Position numbers and translations under genes: made by a program. Below the pieces are notes generated by a model. That model was not told where the DNA came from. It was given only the letters and a program-made list of their open reading frames with translations, and searched no databases. Positions 15,427 to 23,308 of a DNA stretch of 34,395 bases are shown here, in pieces; the first letter of the stretch is position 1, and every line of letters starts with the position of its first letter. This DNA comes from Pleomorphomonas carboxyditropha (GTDB lineage: Bacteria > Pseudomonadota > Alphaproteobacteria > Rhizobiales > Pleomorphomonadaceae): positions 1-34,395 of the forward strand of contig NZ_NQVN01000035.1 of NCBI RefSeq assembly GCF_002770725.1, read 5' to 3'.

Positions 15427-16968
15427 TCAGGCGGCGACGAAGGCGGCGAGGGTGGCGCGGACGCCGCGGCTAAGCAGGCTGTCGAGATGTTCGACGACGG
15501 CGGCGCGGAAGGCGGCGTTGCCGGCCACTTCGGCAGGGAAGATTTCGCTGACGGCAAGGAGCGCGCCGGCGAGCTGTTCGGCGCTGCCGGCGTTGGCCCG
15601 GGCGAGAGAGGTCAAGCGGTCGGCCATCGGGTCGGCGACCTTCCACGTCCGCCCCTTGCCGTCGTCTTCGAGGAGGAAGGCCATCCAGGCGGCGACGGTG
15701 AGGGGCACCACCTTGACCTCTTGGCCGGCGGCGATGCGCTCGGCGGCCGGCTCCAGCAGGCGCGGCCCGAGCTTCTGCGAGCCGTCCGAGGAGATCTGGA
15801 TGGTCAGGTGGCGGATTTCCGGGTTGCGGTAGCGCGCCTCGAGGTCGTGGGTGTAGGCGACGACGTCGGTGTCGGGCACCGGCGGCACGGTGGCGATGAT
15901 GTCCTTGTCCCAGAGCTTGCGGATCACCTGCGGCAGATGGGGATCGGCCATGGCGTCGGCTATCGTCTCGATGCCGGCGAGCACCGACAGGTAGGCCAGC
16001 GTCGAATGGCTGCCGTTGAGGCACCTGAGCTTCATGGTCTCGAAGGGAACGACGTCGTCGGTGAGGGTGGCGCCGACCGTCTCCCAGGCGGGACGGCCGT
16101 TCGGGAAGTTGTCCTCGATCGCCCACTGGCGGAAGGGCTCGGACACCACCGGCCAGGCGTCGGCGACGCCGAGGCCGTTGAGGACCGCCGCCCGTTCGGC
16201 GTCCCTGGTGGCCGGGGTGATGCGGTCGACCATCGAGCAGGGGAAGGCGATGTTGCCGGCGATCCATGCGCCGAGTTCGGGATCGCGGAGCTCGGCGAAG
16301 CGGGTGACGACCCGGCTGGCGACGACGCCGTTCTGGGCGAGGTTGTCGCAGGAGAGCACGGTGAAGGGTTTGACGCCGGCGGCCCGGCGGCGGCGGATCG
16401 CCTCGACGACGAGGCCGGGCAGCGTCTTCGGCGCCTCGGGGGCGGCGAGGTCGGCGATCACCGCCGGATGGGCCTCGTTGAGGCGGCCGGTCGCCGGATC
16501 GTGGCAGTAGCCCTTCTCGGTGACGGTGATGGTGACGACGCGGATCTCCGGCCGGCACATTACCGCGAGCACCTCCTCAAGCTGGTCCGAGGTGGCCATG
16601 ACGTCGAGGAAGGAACCGACCACCCGGAGGCGATCGACCCCGTCGACCCGGTTGATCAGGGTATAGAGACAGTCCTGCGGCTTCAGCGCCGCGCGGATAT
16701 CCGGCGACATCAGGTCGACGCCGACGATGCCCCAATCCGTGGCGCCGGCGGCGAGGACGTCGTCGGTGTAGACGCCGAGATGGCCGCGGCAGAAGGCGCC
16801 GAGACCGAGGTGGACGATACCGGCGGCGACGGCGCGGCGATCGTAGGCCGGACGGGCGACGGCGGCGGGAAGGCCGGCGAGGACGCGCTCGGAGAGGCGG
16901 GGGGCGGTGCCGTCGGTGGCGGAGCCTTGCGAAAGGTCGGACATGGTTGGCTCGTTGTTTCCTGCCAT
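15427..16968 (-). CDS. uxuB: Mannitol dehydrogenase family oxidoreductase, probable fructuronate reductase UxuB
   Basis: A 513-residue NAD-dependent long-chain dehydrogenase of the mannitol dehydrogenase family. The Rossmann N-terminal domain has GIVHLGLGAFCRGHLGVYTDD near residues 50-70. The C-terminal domain has the family signature MKLRCLNGSHSTLAYLS near 312-328, with the catalytic Lys and the Asn-His region. Members reduce fructuronate or tagaturonate or oxidise mannitol. Sitting between uxaC and uxuA in one operon makes fructuronate reduction to mannonate by far the best reading. Neither the ATG at 16968 nor one at 16944 has a strong ribosome site, so the first few residues are uncertain. 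Confidence 0.9.
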   Translation of the reverse strand: MAGNNEPTMSDLSQGSATDGTAPRLSERVLAGLPAAVARPAYDRRAVAAGIVHLGLGAFCRGHLGVYTDDVLAAGATDWGIVGVDLMSPDIRAALKPQDCLYTLINRVDGVDRLRVVGSFLDVMATSDQLEEVLAVMCRPEIRVVTITVTEKGYCHDPATGRLNEAHPAVIADLAAPEAPKTLPGLVVEAIRRRRAAGVKPFTVLSCDNLAQNGVVASRVVTRFAELRDPELGAWIAGNIAFPCSMVDRITPATRDAERAAVLNGLGVADAWPVVSEPFRQWAIEDNFPNGRPAWETVGATLTDDVVPFETMKLRCLNGSHSTLAYLSVLAGIETIADAMADPHLPQVIRKLWDKDIIATVPPVPDTDVVAYTHDLEARYRNPEIRHLTIQISSDGSQKLGPRLLEPAAERIAAGQEVKVVPLTVAAWMAFLLEDDGKGRTWKVADPMADRLTSLARANAGSAEQLAGALLAVSEIFPAEVAGNAAFRAAVVEHLDSLLSRGVRATLAAFVAA

Positions 16969-16996
16969 TGTTGCGATGGTCGGGGTGGCCTGCCGG

Positions 16997-18424
16997 TCAC
17001 AGGCGATAGGCTTCCTTCGCCAGGCGGTAGGTGAGGTCGTAGGCGACCTCGTGCGCCTCGTCGCGTTCGAGCCGGTGCTCGGCGACGAGGCGGGCGAGGA
17101 AGCCGCAGTCGATGCGGCGGGCGACGTCGTGGCGAGCCGGAATCGACAGGAAGGCGCGGGTGTCGTCGTTGAAGCCGACGGTATTGTAGAAGCCGGCGGT
17201 CTCGGTCACCTGCTCGCGGTAGCGGCGCATGCCCTCCGGGCTGTCGTGGAACCACCAGGCCGGCCCGAGCTTCAGCGCCGGATAGTGACCGGCGAGCGGC
17301 GCCAGCTCGCGCGCATAGGCGGTCTCGTCGAGGGTGAAGACGATGATGGTGAGATCGCGGTGGTTGCCGAAGCGGTTGAGCAGCGGCTTGAGCTCGTCGA
17401 CGTAGCCGGTCGGACCGGGGATGTCGCAGCCCTTGTCCTTGCCGAAGGCGGCATAGAGAGGGGCGTTGTGGTCGCGTCGCGAGCCGGGATGGATCTGTAG
17501 GACGAGGCCGTCGACCGTGCTCATCTTGGCCATCTCGGTCAGCATCTGCGCCCGGAACAGCTCGGCGTCCCCGGCCGTGGCCTCGCCGCGGCGGACGCGG
17601 CGGAACAGCGCTTCGGCATCCTCGCCGGAAAGGTCGGCGGTCTGCGCGGTGGGATGGCCGTGATCGGTCGAGGTGCAGCCGCCGACCTCGATGAAATAGC
17701 GCCGGCGGTCGGCGAGCGCGGCGAGGTAGCCGTCCCAGCGGCCGGTATCCCGGCCGGTCAGCCGGCCGAGTTCGTCGACGTTACCGGCAAAGCCCGGGAA
17801 GGCCGGATCGACCACCGGATCGGGGCGGAAGGCGGTGACGACCCGGCCCTTCCAGCCGCTTTCCCGGATCTTGCGGTGGCGGCGGAGGTCGTCGAGCGGG
17901 CTTTCGGTGGTGGCGATGACCTCGATGTTGAAGCGCTCGAAGAGTTCGCGCGGCCGGAATTCCGGCTTCGCAAGGTCGGCGGCAATCTTGTCGAAGATGC
18001 GGTCGGCGCTCGCCGCCGTCAGCCGCTCCTCGATGCCGAAAACATGGAAGAAGGCATGGGTCAGCCACATGGAGGACGGCGTGCCGCGAAAAAGGTGGAA
18101 GTTCTCCGCGAGAATCCGCCAGATCTTGCGCTTGTCGGTCTCGACCGGGCCGCCGTCGAGCCGTGGCACTCCCAGCGCCTCCAGCGGGATGCCGTGCGAA
18201 TGGAGCATGCGGTGAACGTAATGATCGGGGATGACGAACAGCGTCGCCGGGTCGGGGAAGGGGGTGTTTTCCGCGTACCAGGACGGATCGGTGTGTCCGT
18301 GCGGGCTGACGATCGGCAACCCGCCGACCGCCGCGTACAGCTCGCGGGCGATGGCGCGCGTCTCCGGATCGGCCGGAAACAGGCGGTCGGGATGGGGCAT
18401 GAAGCGGCTGGCGGCTTCGGACAT
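16997..18424 (-). CDS. uxaC: Glucuronate isomerase UxaC
   Basis: A 475-residue cytosolic isomerase of the amidohydrolase-like TIM-barrel superfamily, converting D-glucuronate to D-fructuronate and D-galacturonate to tagaturonate. Seen motifs are LPIVSPHGHTDP near residue 36 (metal-binding His-x-His), ATTESPLDDLRRHR, VTAFRPDPVVDP, LGPAWWFHDSPEGMRRY and GFNDDTRAFLSIPARHDVARRI near the C-terminus. I chose ATG 18422-18424, preceded by GGAG; the longer frame lacks family similarity. It is first in the uxaC-uxuB-uxuA-gntR-kdgK run, so the promoter must lie in the 429-bp gap it shares with the divergent TRAP operon. Confidence 0.95.
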   Translation of the reverse strand: MSEAASRFMPHPDRLFPADPETRAIARELYAAVGGLPIVSPHGHTDPSWYAENTPFPDPATLFVIPDHYVHRMLHSHGIPLEALGVPRLDGGPVETDKRKIWRILAENFHLFRGTPSSMWLTHAFFHVFGIEERLTAASADRIFDKIAADLAKPEFRPRELFERFNIEVIATTESPLDDLRRHRKIRESGWKGRVVTAFRPDPVVDPAFPGFAGNVDELGRLTGRDTGRWDGYLAALADRRRYFIEVGGCTSTDHGHPTAQTADLSGEDAEALFRRVRRGEATAGDAELFRAQMLTEMAKMSTVDGLVLQIHPGSRRDHNAPLYAAFGKDKGCDIPGPTGYVDELKPLLNRFGNHRDLTIIVFTLDETAYARELAPLAGHYPALKLGPAWWFHDSPEGMRRYREQVTETAGFYNTVGFNDDTRAFLSIPARHDVARRIDCGFLARLVAEHRLERDEAHEVAYDLTYRLAKEAYRL

Positions 18425-18853
18425 CTGCGGAGCTCTCCCATGGGCTGCCGGGATCGGTCGCCAGGCCGGGGGCGACGAGGATCGGTCTTTCAAAACAAAG
18501 GCTCCCCCACGCGTTCCGAAGGACGACGCCGGTTGGTTCCGGAAAGCGATTGACCGGAAACGTCTGGAGCAGATCGGGTGGGGAGGGCGGCCCGGTTCAA
18601 CTGGCTGGCCGCCGCGTCTCGATGGTCAGGTGTCGGTCGGGTTCAAGGCGTTCTCCTCCGGCCGGGCTGCGATTTTTCGTCGCCGCTCCGGCATATTCGG
18701 CGGCCGCCGGAGCCGGATCGCCCTGTCGAACGCCGGATTGAAACCTACACCAAACTTTTCCGGTTGCCAATGCCATTCTAGACGACTACCATACTAGTTG
18801 TCTGAAAGACGCTGCGCGAGGAGCAGTGCGTCAGCACAATAGTGGAGGACACC
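18425..18853. promoter_or_regulatory. Divergent control region between uxaC and the third TRAP operon
   Basis: There is no credible gene in this 429-bp gap. Its right end contains a 22-bp dyad at 18781-18802 with arms GACGACTA and TAGTTGTC, seven of eight complementary, around CCATAC. It has the same 8-6-8 layout as the operator before the block A gntR. A possible sigma-70-like promoter, TTGCCA (18764-18769) and TACCAT (18787-18792) with 17-bp spacing, overlaps it, so a bound regulator would block dctP transcription. The block C GntR protein is the likely ligand. No clear uxaC promoter could be picked out. Confidence 0.65.
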
Positions 18854-19840
18854 ATGGGATTCATGTCGCGGTCCGCGAGGGCGGCCGTCTGCGGCCTCGT
18901 CCTGGCGACGGTCACTGGTGGCAGCGTCTTCGCTGCCGACTACACGCTCAACATCAATACGGCGCTCACCACCTCGGATCCGCTCTACAAGGGCCTCGAG
19001 GATCTCAAGAAAAACGTCGAGGCCCGCTCGGAAGGCAAGCTCGCCATCCGCCTGTTCCCCGGCTCCCAGCTCGGCAAGGACGAGGACGTGCTCGAGCAGG
19101 CGCGTGCCGGCGCCGGCAACGCCGTGGTGGTCGACGGCGGCCGCCTCGCGGTGTTCGTCAACGACTTCGGCGTTCTCTCGGGTCCTTACCTCGCCTCGGG
19201 CTACGAGGGCATCCGCAAGGTGGTGACATCGCCGCTGATGGACGAATGGGCCAAGAAGCTGCATGACGGTGCCCAACTGCAAATCCTGTCGTTCAACTGG
19301 TGGCAGGGCGAGCGCCATCTGCTGACCAACAAGCCGATCAAGGTGCCGGCCGATCTCTCGGGCATCCGCATGCGCACGCCCGGCGCGCCGGTGTGGACCG
19401 AAACCGTCAAGGCCATGGGCGCGACCCCGGCCCCGATGGCCTGGGCCGACGTCTATTCGGCGCTGCAGACCCAGGTGATCGACGCCGTCGAGGCGCAGGA
19501 TCCCGCCTCCTACGGCTCGCGCCTCTATGAGGTGACCAAGTATCTGACCAAGACCGGCCACTTCAACCTGATCACCGGCCTCGTCACCTCGGCCGCCTGG
19601 TTCGACGCGCTGCCGCCCGACCTTCAGATCATCCTCAAGGAAGAGTCGCTGAAATCCGGCGACGTGGCGTCGCATGGCACCGAAGCGGCGCTTGCCGATA
19701 TCGAAGCCAAGATGACCGCCGCCGGCATGACCATCGACGAGATCGACACCACGCCGTTCAAGGAAGCGACCGCCGGCGTCTACGAGAAGCTCGGCTACAG
19801 TGACCTCAAGAAGCAGGTCGACGCGATTCTCGCGCAATAA
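18854..19840 (+). CDS. dctP: TRAP transporter substrate-binding protein (DctP), system C
   Basis: A 328-residue periplasmic binding protein with a signal peptide (Arg-rich start, hydrophobic core, cleavage near SVFAAD). DctP features include RLFPGSQLGKDEDVLEQARAG, LSGIRMRTPGAPVWTETVKAMG (substrate-contacting Arg) and WADVYSALQTQVIDAVEAQD. ATG 18854 is preceded by a GTGGAGG ribosome site; a GTG twelve bases earlier would place the site inside the gene. It leads a tight dctPQM operon divergent from uxaC, so glucuronate or galacturonate is the likely ligand. The dctP-dctQ gap is only 28 bp, without the hairpins seen in systems A and B. Confidence 0.95.
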   Translation: MGFMSRSARAAVCGLVLATVTGGSVFAADYTLNINTALTTSDPLYKGLEDLKKNVEARSEGKLAIRLFPGSQLGKDEDVLEQARAGAGNAVVVDGGRLAVFVNDFGVLSGPYLASGYEGIRKVVTSPLMDEWAKKLHDGAQLQILSFNWWQGERHLLTNKPIKVPADLSGIRMRTPGAPVWTETVKAMGATPAPMAWADVYSALQTQVIDAVEAQDPASYGSRLYEVTKYLTKTGHFNLITGLVTSAAWFDALPPDLQIILKEESLKSGDVASHGTEAALADIEAKMTAAGMTIDEIDTTPFKEATAGVYEKLGYSDLKKQVDAILAQ

Positions 19841-19868
19841 CAAGAACCAAGACACTGGAGCCTGCGCT

Positions 19869-20399
19869 ATGTCATCTCAGATCATGCGCGTGGAGTCCGT
19901 CGTCGCCCGAGTCCTGCTCGCGGCCATGGTCGGTCTCGTTTTCACTGCCGGCGTCATGCGCTGGTTTGGGTACCCACTCGTATGGTCCATGGACGTAGCG
20001 CAGTTGCTCTTCGTCTGGGCCTCGTTCATCGGCGCCGACATGGCGATGCGACGGCGCGGCCTCATCGCCGTGGACCTGTTCGTCCGCTGGATTCCGCCCC
20101 GCTATCGCATCTTTCTCGATATCGCGACCGGATTGGTGATCCTCGCCTTCCTTCTGACGCTGTCCTATCTCGGCTACAAGCTGGTCATGCTCAATCTCGA
20201 ACGGCAGTTCGGCGACAGCGGCATCAGCTATGCCTACGTCACCGCCGCCGTTCCCATCGGCTGCCTGCTGCTGGCCATCACGCTCGCCGGTCAGCTTCTC
20301 GAAGCGCTGCGCAGCGCGACAAGCCGTCCGATCCTGGTCTTTACGCCCATCCGGACCAAGGAAGAGGCGCTGGCAGCCGTTGGGGAGAGCGAACTATGA
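19869..20399 (+). CDS. dctQ: TRAP transporter small permease (DctQ), system C
   Basis: A 176-residue membrane protein with four hydrophobic segments, typical for DctQ. It has a VMRWFGYPLVWSMDVAQLLFVW region near residues 30-51, in the place of the RY-x-N-x-P/W-x-E-E motif, and DMAMRRRGLIAVDLFV. The ATG at 19869 follows a GGAG site. Its stop overlaps the dctM start in an ATGA arrangement at 20396-20399, indicating translational coupling. It would form the membrane complex with DctM of the same operon. Confidence 0.93.
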   Translation: MSSQIMRVESVVARVLLAAMVGLVFTAGVMRWFGYPLVWSMDVAQLLFVWASFIGADMAMRRRGLIAVDLFVRWIPPRYRIFLDIATGLVILAFLLTLSYLGYKLVMLNLERQFGDSGISYAYVTAAVPIGCLLLAITLAGQLLEALRSATSRPILVFTPIRTKEEALAAVGESEL

Positions 20400-21685
20400 C
20401 CGGTGAAATGCTGCTTCTGGTCGGCCTGTTCTTCGGCCTTTTGATCGTCGGGGCGCCGGTGGCCTTCGCCATCGGCATCTCCGGCTTTTCCTTCTTCGCC
20501 ATCTCCGCGGTGATGCCGTCGTCGATCGGCGTGCAGCAGGTGGCGTCGGCCTCGCAGAGCTTCCCGCTCCTGGCGGTGCCCTTCTTCGTGCTGGCCGGGC
20601 ACATGATGAACAAGACCGGCATCACCAGCCGCCTGATCCGCTGTTCGGAGGTGCTGGTATCCTGGATGTCGGGCGGCATGGCGCAGGTCTGCATCGTGTT
20701 GTCGACGCTGATGGGCGGCGTCTCCGGCTCCGCCGTCGCCGATGCCGCCATGGAGGCGCGCATCCTCGGCCCGGATCTGGTGCGCAACGGCTATTCCAAG
20801 GGCTTCACCGCCGCCACCATCGCGGTGGGCTCATTGATCACCGCTACCATTCCGCCGAGCCTCGGGCTGATCCTCTACGGCTTCGTCGGCAACGTCTCCA
20901 TCGGCCGCCTGTTCCTGGCCGGCATTGTTCCCGGCCTTCTGATGATGGCCGGCCTGATGCTGACGGTGTGGATCGTGTCGCGCCGTCGCGGCTATCGCTC
21001 GGCGACGGCTACCAAGCCGAGCTGGAAAGCGGTCGGCAGTGCGGTGTGGCACGCCAAGTGGGCGCTGTTCTTCCCGGTGGCCCTGCTGATTTCCATCCGC
21101 AGCGGCGTGTTCACGCCGTCCGAAGTCGGCGCCTTCGCCGTCGTCTACGCGGTGGTGGTCGGCGTATTCCTGCATCGCGAGCTCACCTGGCACGACGCCA
21201 TGGAGGCGCTGCTGCACGGGGTGATCGACAACGGCCTCATCGTGCTGATCATCATGTTCTCGGGCATGGTCGGCTACGCGATCATCTTCGATCAGGCGCC
21301 GCAGGCCATCGCCGGGGGCATGCTCGGGCTCACCCAGAATCCGACGGTGATCCTGTTCCTGATCGTCGTGTTCCTGTTGATTGCCGGCTGCTTCATCGAG
21401 GCGACGGTTCTGGTGCTGCTGCTGACGCCGATCTTCCTGCCGATCGTGCTGCAGCTCGGCGTCGATCCGGTGCATTTCGGCATCGTCATGATGACCATGG
21501 TCACCTTCGGCGGCATGACGCCGCCGGTCGGCGTCGCCATGTTCACCGTCTGCGGCCTTCTGGACTGCTCGATCGACGAGTATCTCGTCGAGGCGCTGCC
21601 GCATATTGCGACGATCCTGATCCTCGTGGCGATCCTGATCCTGTTCCCGCAGATCTCGCTGTTCCTGCCCAATCTCCTGATGTGA
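20396..21685 (+). CDS. dctM: TRAP transporter large permease (DctM), system C
   Basis: A 429-residue inner-membrane permease. Motifs are LLAVPFFVLAGHMMNKTGITSRLI near residues 58-81, LMGGVSGSAVADAAMEARILGP near 105-126, TATIPPSLGLILYGFVGN near 150-167 and GVDPVHFGIVMMTMVTFGGMTPPVGVAMF near 357-385. The start overlaps the dctQ stop by four bases. It completes the third TRAP system, divergent from uxaC-uxuBA, so it is probably the monomeric hexuronate importer of the locus. A strong hairpin follows the stop by about 15 bp. Confidence 0.95.
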   Translation: MTGEMLLLVGLFFGLLIVGAPVAFAIGISGFSFFAISAVMPSSIGVQQVASASQSFPLLAVPFFVLAGHMMNKTGITSRLIRCSEVLVSWMSGGMAQVCIVLSTLMGGVSGSAVADAAMEARILGPDLVRNGYSKGFTAATIAVGSLITATIPPSLGLILYGFVGNVSIGRLFLAGIVPGLLMMAGLMLTVWIVSRRRGYRSATATKPSWKAVGSAVWHAKWALFFPVALLISIRSGVFTPSEVGAFAVVYAVVVGVFLHRELTWHDAMEALLHGVIDNGLIVLIIMFSGMVGYAIIFDQAPQAIAGGMLGLTQNPTVILFLIVVFLLIAGCFIEATVLVLLLTPIFLPIVLQLGVDPVHFGIVMMTMVTFGGMTPPVGVAMFTVCGLLDCSIDEYLVEALPHIATILILVAILILFPQISLFLPNLLM

Positions 21686-21700
21686 AATCCGCAAGGCACG

Positions 21701-21729
21701 ACGGCCCCCGGCTTGCTTGCGGGGGCCGT
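21701..21729 (+). terminator. Hairpin downstream of the third TRAP operon
   Basis: Nine-base perfect arms, ACGGCCCCC and GGGGGCCGT, flank an 11-base loop, starting 15 bp after the dctM stop. No clear T-run follows, so it may act as a weak or factor-assisted terminator. It marks the end of the uronate locus. Confidence 0.6.
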
Positions 21730-21769
21730 CGCCGGCCGGCCATAGAGGCGAGAAGTGCTCCAAAGGTGT

Positions 21770-21944
21770 TTATGCCCGCCGGCGGGGATAATCGGCACCA
21801 TTTCAGCCGTCCGTCCGACAGTCGCTAGTTCCACCCAAACCCACAGCGAGCGCATTTCGACTGACCCCGGCCGGCGGCCGCCTCACGTGTCCAGAGGTAG
21901 TCGTAGCGAACGACGAGGCCGGGCTTTGGGGCGGGAAGCGCCAC
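21770..21944 (-). pseudogene. Remnant of a PemK/MazF-like toxin gene
   Basis: A GTG at 21942-21944, ten bases after the stop of the XRE-Phd antitoxin gene and with AGG upstream, opens a frame beginning VALPAPKPGLVVRYDYLW, then TREAAAGRGQSK, before a premature stop at 21825-21827. This resembles, from memory, the N-terminus of PemK/MazF-like growth inhibitors common in rhizobia, where a KDRPC-type segment should follow. Further on, a MVPIIPAGG segment in another frame resembles the expected LPITHSPP region with bases missing. The rest of the roughly 110-residue toxin is absent. I read it as a toxin broken by small deletions and truncation. The family call is by eye and should be tested by a search. 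Confidence 0.5.
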
Positions 21945-21954
21945 GTCGTTCGCC

Positions 21955-22659
21955 TTACCTCAGCAGATCGTCGAGGGCCGCGTGCTCCGTGTCCATCTCG
22001 GCCCGTTCCACCGCGTCGATAACGACATCGGCGGCATCGGCCGTGCGCTGGGTTCGCTGCGCGGCAGCTTTCAGCCAGTCGTAATGATCGGCCGACATCA
22101 GCACGAACTCGCGGCGCCCGTGCCGGGTGATCTCCACCGGCTCGCGCTGTGCCTGATGCTGAAACTCGCCGAAGTTACGTTGAAATTCGAGGGAACCGAC
22201 ACGAGGCATGACAGACGTTCTATGTGCGAAGATATCCGCCGCCTGCGCGTCCTCCACCAATGGAGCCACTGTCTGCGACCGTGCAATGGTCTTGACAAGA
22301 TCCAGCAACTTGCGCCGCAGACCTGCATTGTTTATTTCAGCGAAGGCTTGATTTAGCTGAACCATGTCACGGGTTGCAGGAGAGATACCCGGAAGGTTGA
22401 CGAAATCGCCATTCGGCTCATCCCCCTTAGGGTCTGGAACCCCATCGAACAAGCTGCGTACGTCGATCTGCAGCGCAAAGGCGATTTCCACGAGCATACT
22501 GGCGGAGACCCGGTTTCGGCCGTTCTCATATTTTTGAACTTGCTGAAACGTCACTCCGATGCGCTTTCCGAGCTCGTCCTGGGAGAGCTTTGCCATTTGA
22601 CGTCGGATCCTGATCGTTCTGCCGACTGCAACATCCACCTTGTGGGGCGCTTGAATCAT
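21955..22659 (-). CDS. XRE helix-turn-helix protein fused to a Phd/YefM-like antitoxin domain
   Basis: A 234-residue protein with two parts. Residues about 8-70 form a Cro/C1-type HTH (IRIRRQMAKLSQDELGKRIGVTFQQVQKYENGRNRVSASMLVEIA). A linker to about 145 follows, then a Phd/YefM-like segment (SLEFQRNFGEFQHQAQREPVEITRHGRREFVLMSADHYDWL) with a charged C-terminal tail of the kind that usually wraps the toxin. I chose ATG 22657-22659 because of a GGGAG site; an ATG at 22714-22716 overlapping the upstream regulator stop is possible. The gene just downstream is a broken PemK-like toxin, so this is an antitoxin-type regulator left without a working partner. The fusion of two DNA-binding folds is uncommon. 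Confidence 0.78.
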   Translation of the reverse strand: MIQAPHKVDVAVGRTIRIRRQMAKLSQDELGKRIGVTFQQVQKYENGRNRVSASMLVEIAFALQIDVRSLFDGVPDPKGDEPNGDFVNLPGISPATRDMVQLNQAFAEINNAGLRRKLLDLVKTIARSQTVAPLVEDAQAADIFAHRTSVMPRVGSLEFQRNFGEFQHQAQREPVEITRHGRREFVLMSADHYDWLKAAAQRTQRTADAADVVIDAVERAEMDTEHAALDDLLR

Positions 22660-22715
22660 TTCCATCTCCCGCAAAAGCCCCTTACGCTCGCCAACATTGT
22701 CGTGGCCTGCCAGCA

Positions 22716-22982
22716 TCAGTCTTTCACGGCGCGACGTCCTGGTCGCAAATTGGCGGGGCGAGCCTCCCCTTCTGCCGGCTCCTCAAACAGCTCGGCGATA
22801 GGGACGCCAAGAGCCTGGGCGATCCTGCCGACAGAATCGATGCCGGGATTGATCCGCTTGCGCTCGATCTGTGAGATTGCGACCCGCTCGAGGCCGGACT
22901 CGAAGGACAATCGCTCCTGCGATAACCCTTTCAGGCCGCGCTGTTTTTTCACATTCCAAGCCAATAGATCACGTGGTGACAT
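22716..22982 (-). CDS. Small XRE family transcriptional regulator
   Basis: An 88-residue protein that is essentially one Cro/C1-type helix-turn-helix: LLAWNVKKQRGLKGLSQERLSFESGLERVAISQIERKRINPGIDSVGRIAQALGVPIAELFE covers most of its length. The start is unsure: adjacent ATGs at 22980-22985, no clear ribosome site, and a TTG further out. Its stop overlaps a possible start of the XRE-Phd gene, so the two are probably co-transcribed. The target is unknown; autoregulation of the pair is most likely. Confidence 0.85.
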   Translation of the reverse strand: MSPRDLLAWNVKKQRGLKGLSQERLSFESGLERVAISQIERKRINPGIDSVGRIAQALGVPIAELFEEPAEGEARPANLRPGRRAVKD

Positions 22983-23142
22983 CATGTACGCACATGAACA
23001 TTGGGTAGTCAATTAAATAACTGGTGATTCTATACGGAAATATCTAAAATCACATGGCGGTGGTGGCATCGGCAAAGTCGGTGTGGTGGGATTCCGCGAC
23101 CCCGCCTGAAGAGGGATGCTGATCTGTTAGCCCTTCGTTTGT

Positions 23143-23240
23143 CTGGTCGATCCCATAGCGCTTGGCCAAGGCCATAGGCCCTCTTGACTATGTTGTATCG
23201 CTCGAGGGACTGCCTCTGTCGTCGTGGTGCTGCTGTGTAG
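23143..23240 (-). pseudogene. Fragment of an IS481-family transposase (N-terminal part)
   Basis: On the minus strand one frame reads TTTTEAVPRAIQHSQEGL. After a one-base deletion, the neighbouring frame reads ALAKRYGIDQ. Together they match the helix-turn-helix start of rhizobial IS481-type transposases (TTEAVRRAIQHSQ...LAKRYGINQKTV). Nothing recognisable continues beyond it toward 23042. The rest of 23013-23308 holds no gene I can support, so this gap carries only transposon debris. Confidence 0.7.
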
Positions 23241-23308
23241 AGCCTAGCCCGTAGTGCTTCCTTCCATTCACTGGAAAGAATTGCACCATCAAAACCCGAG
23301 CAAACACT

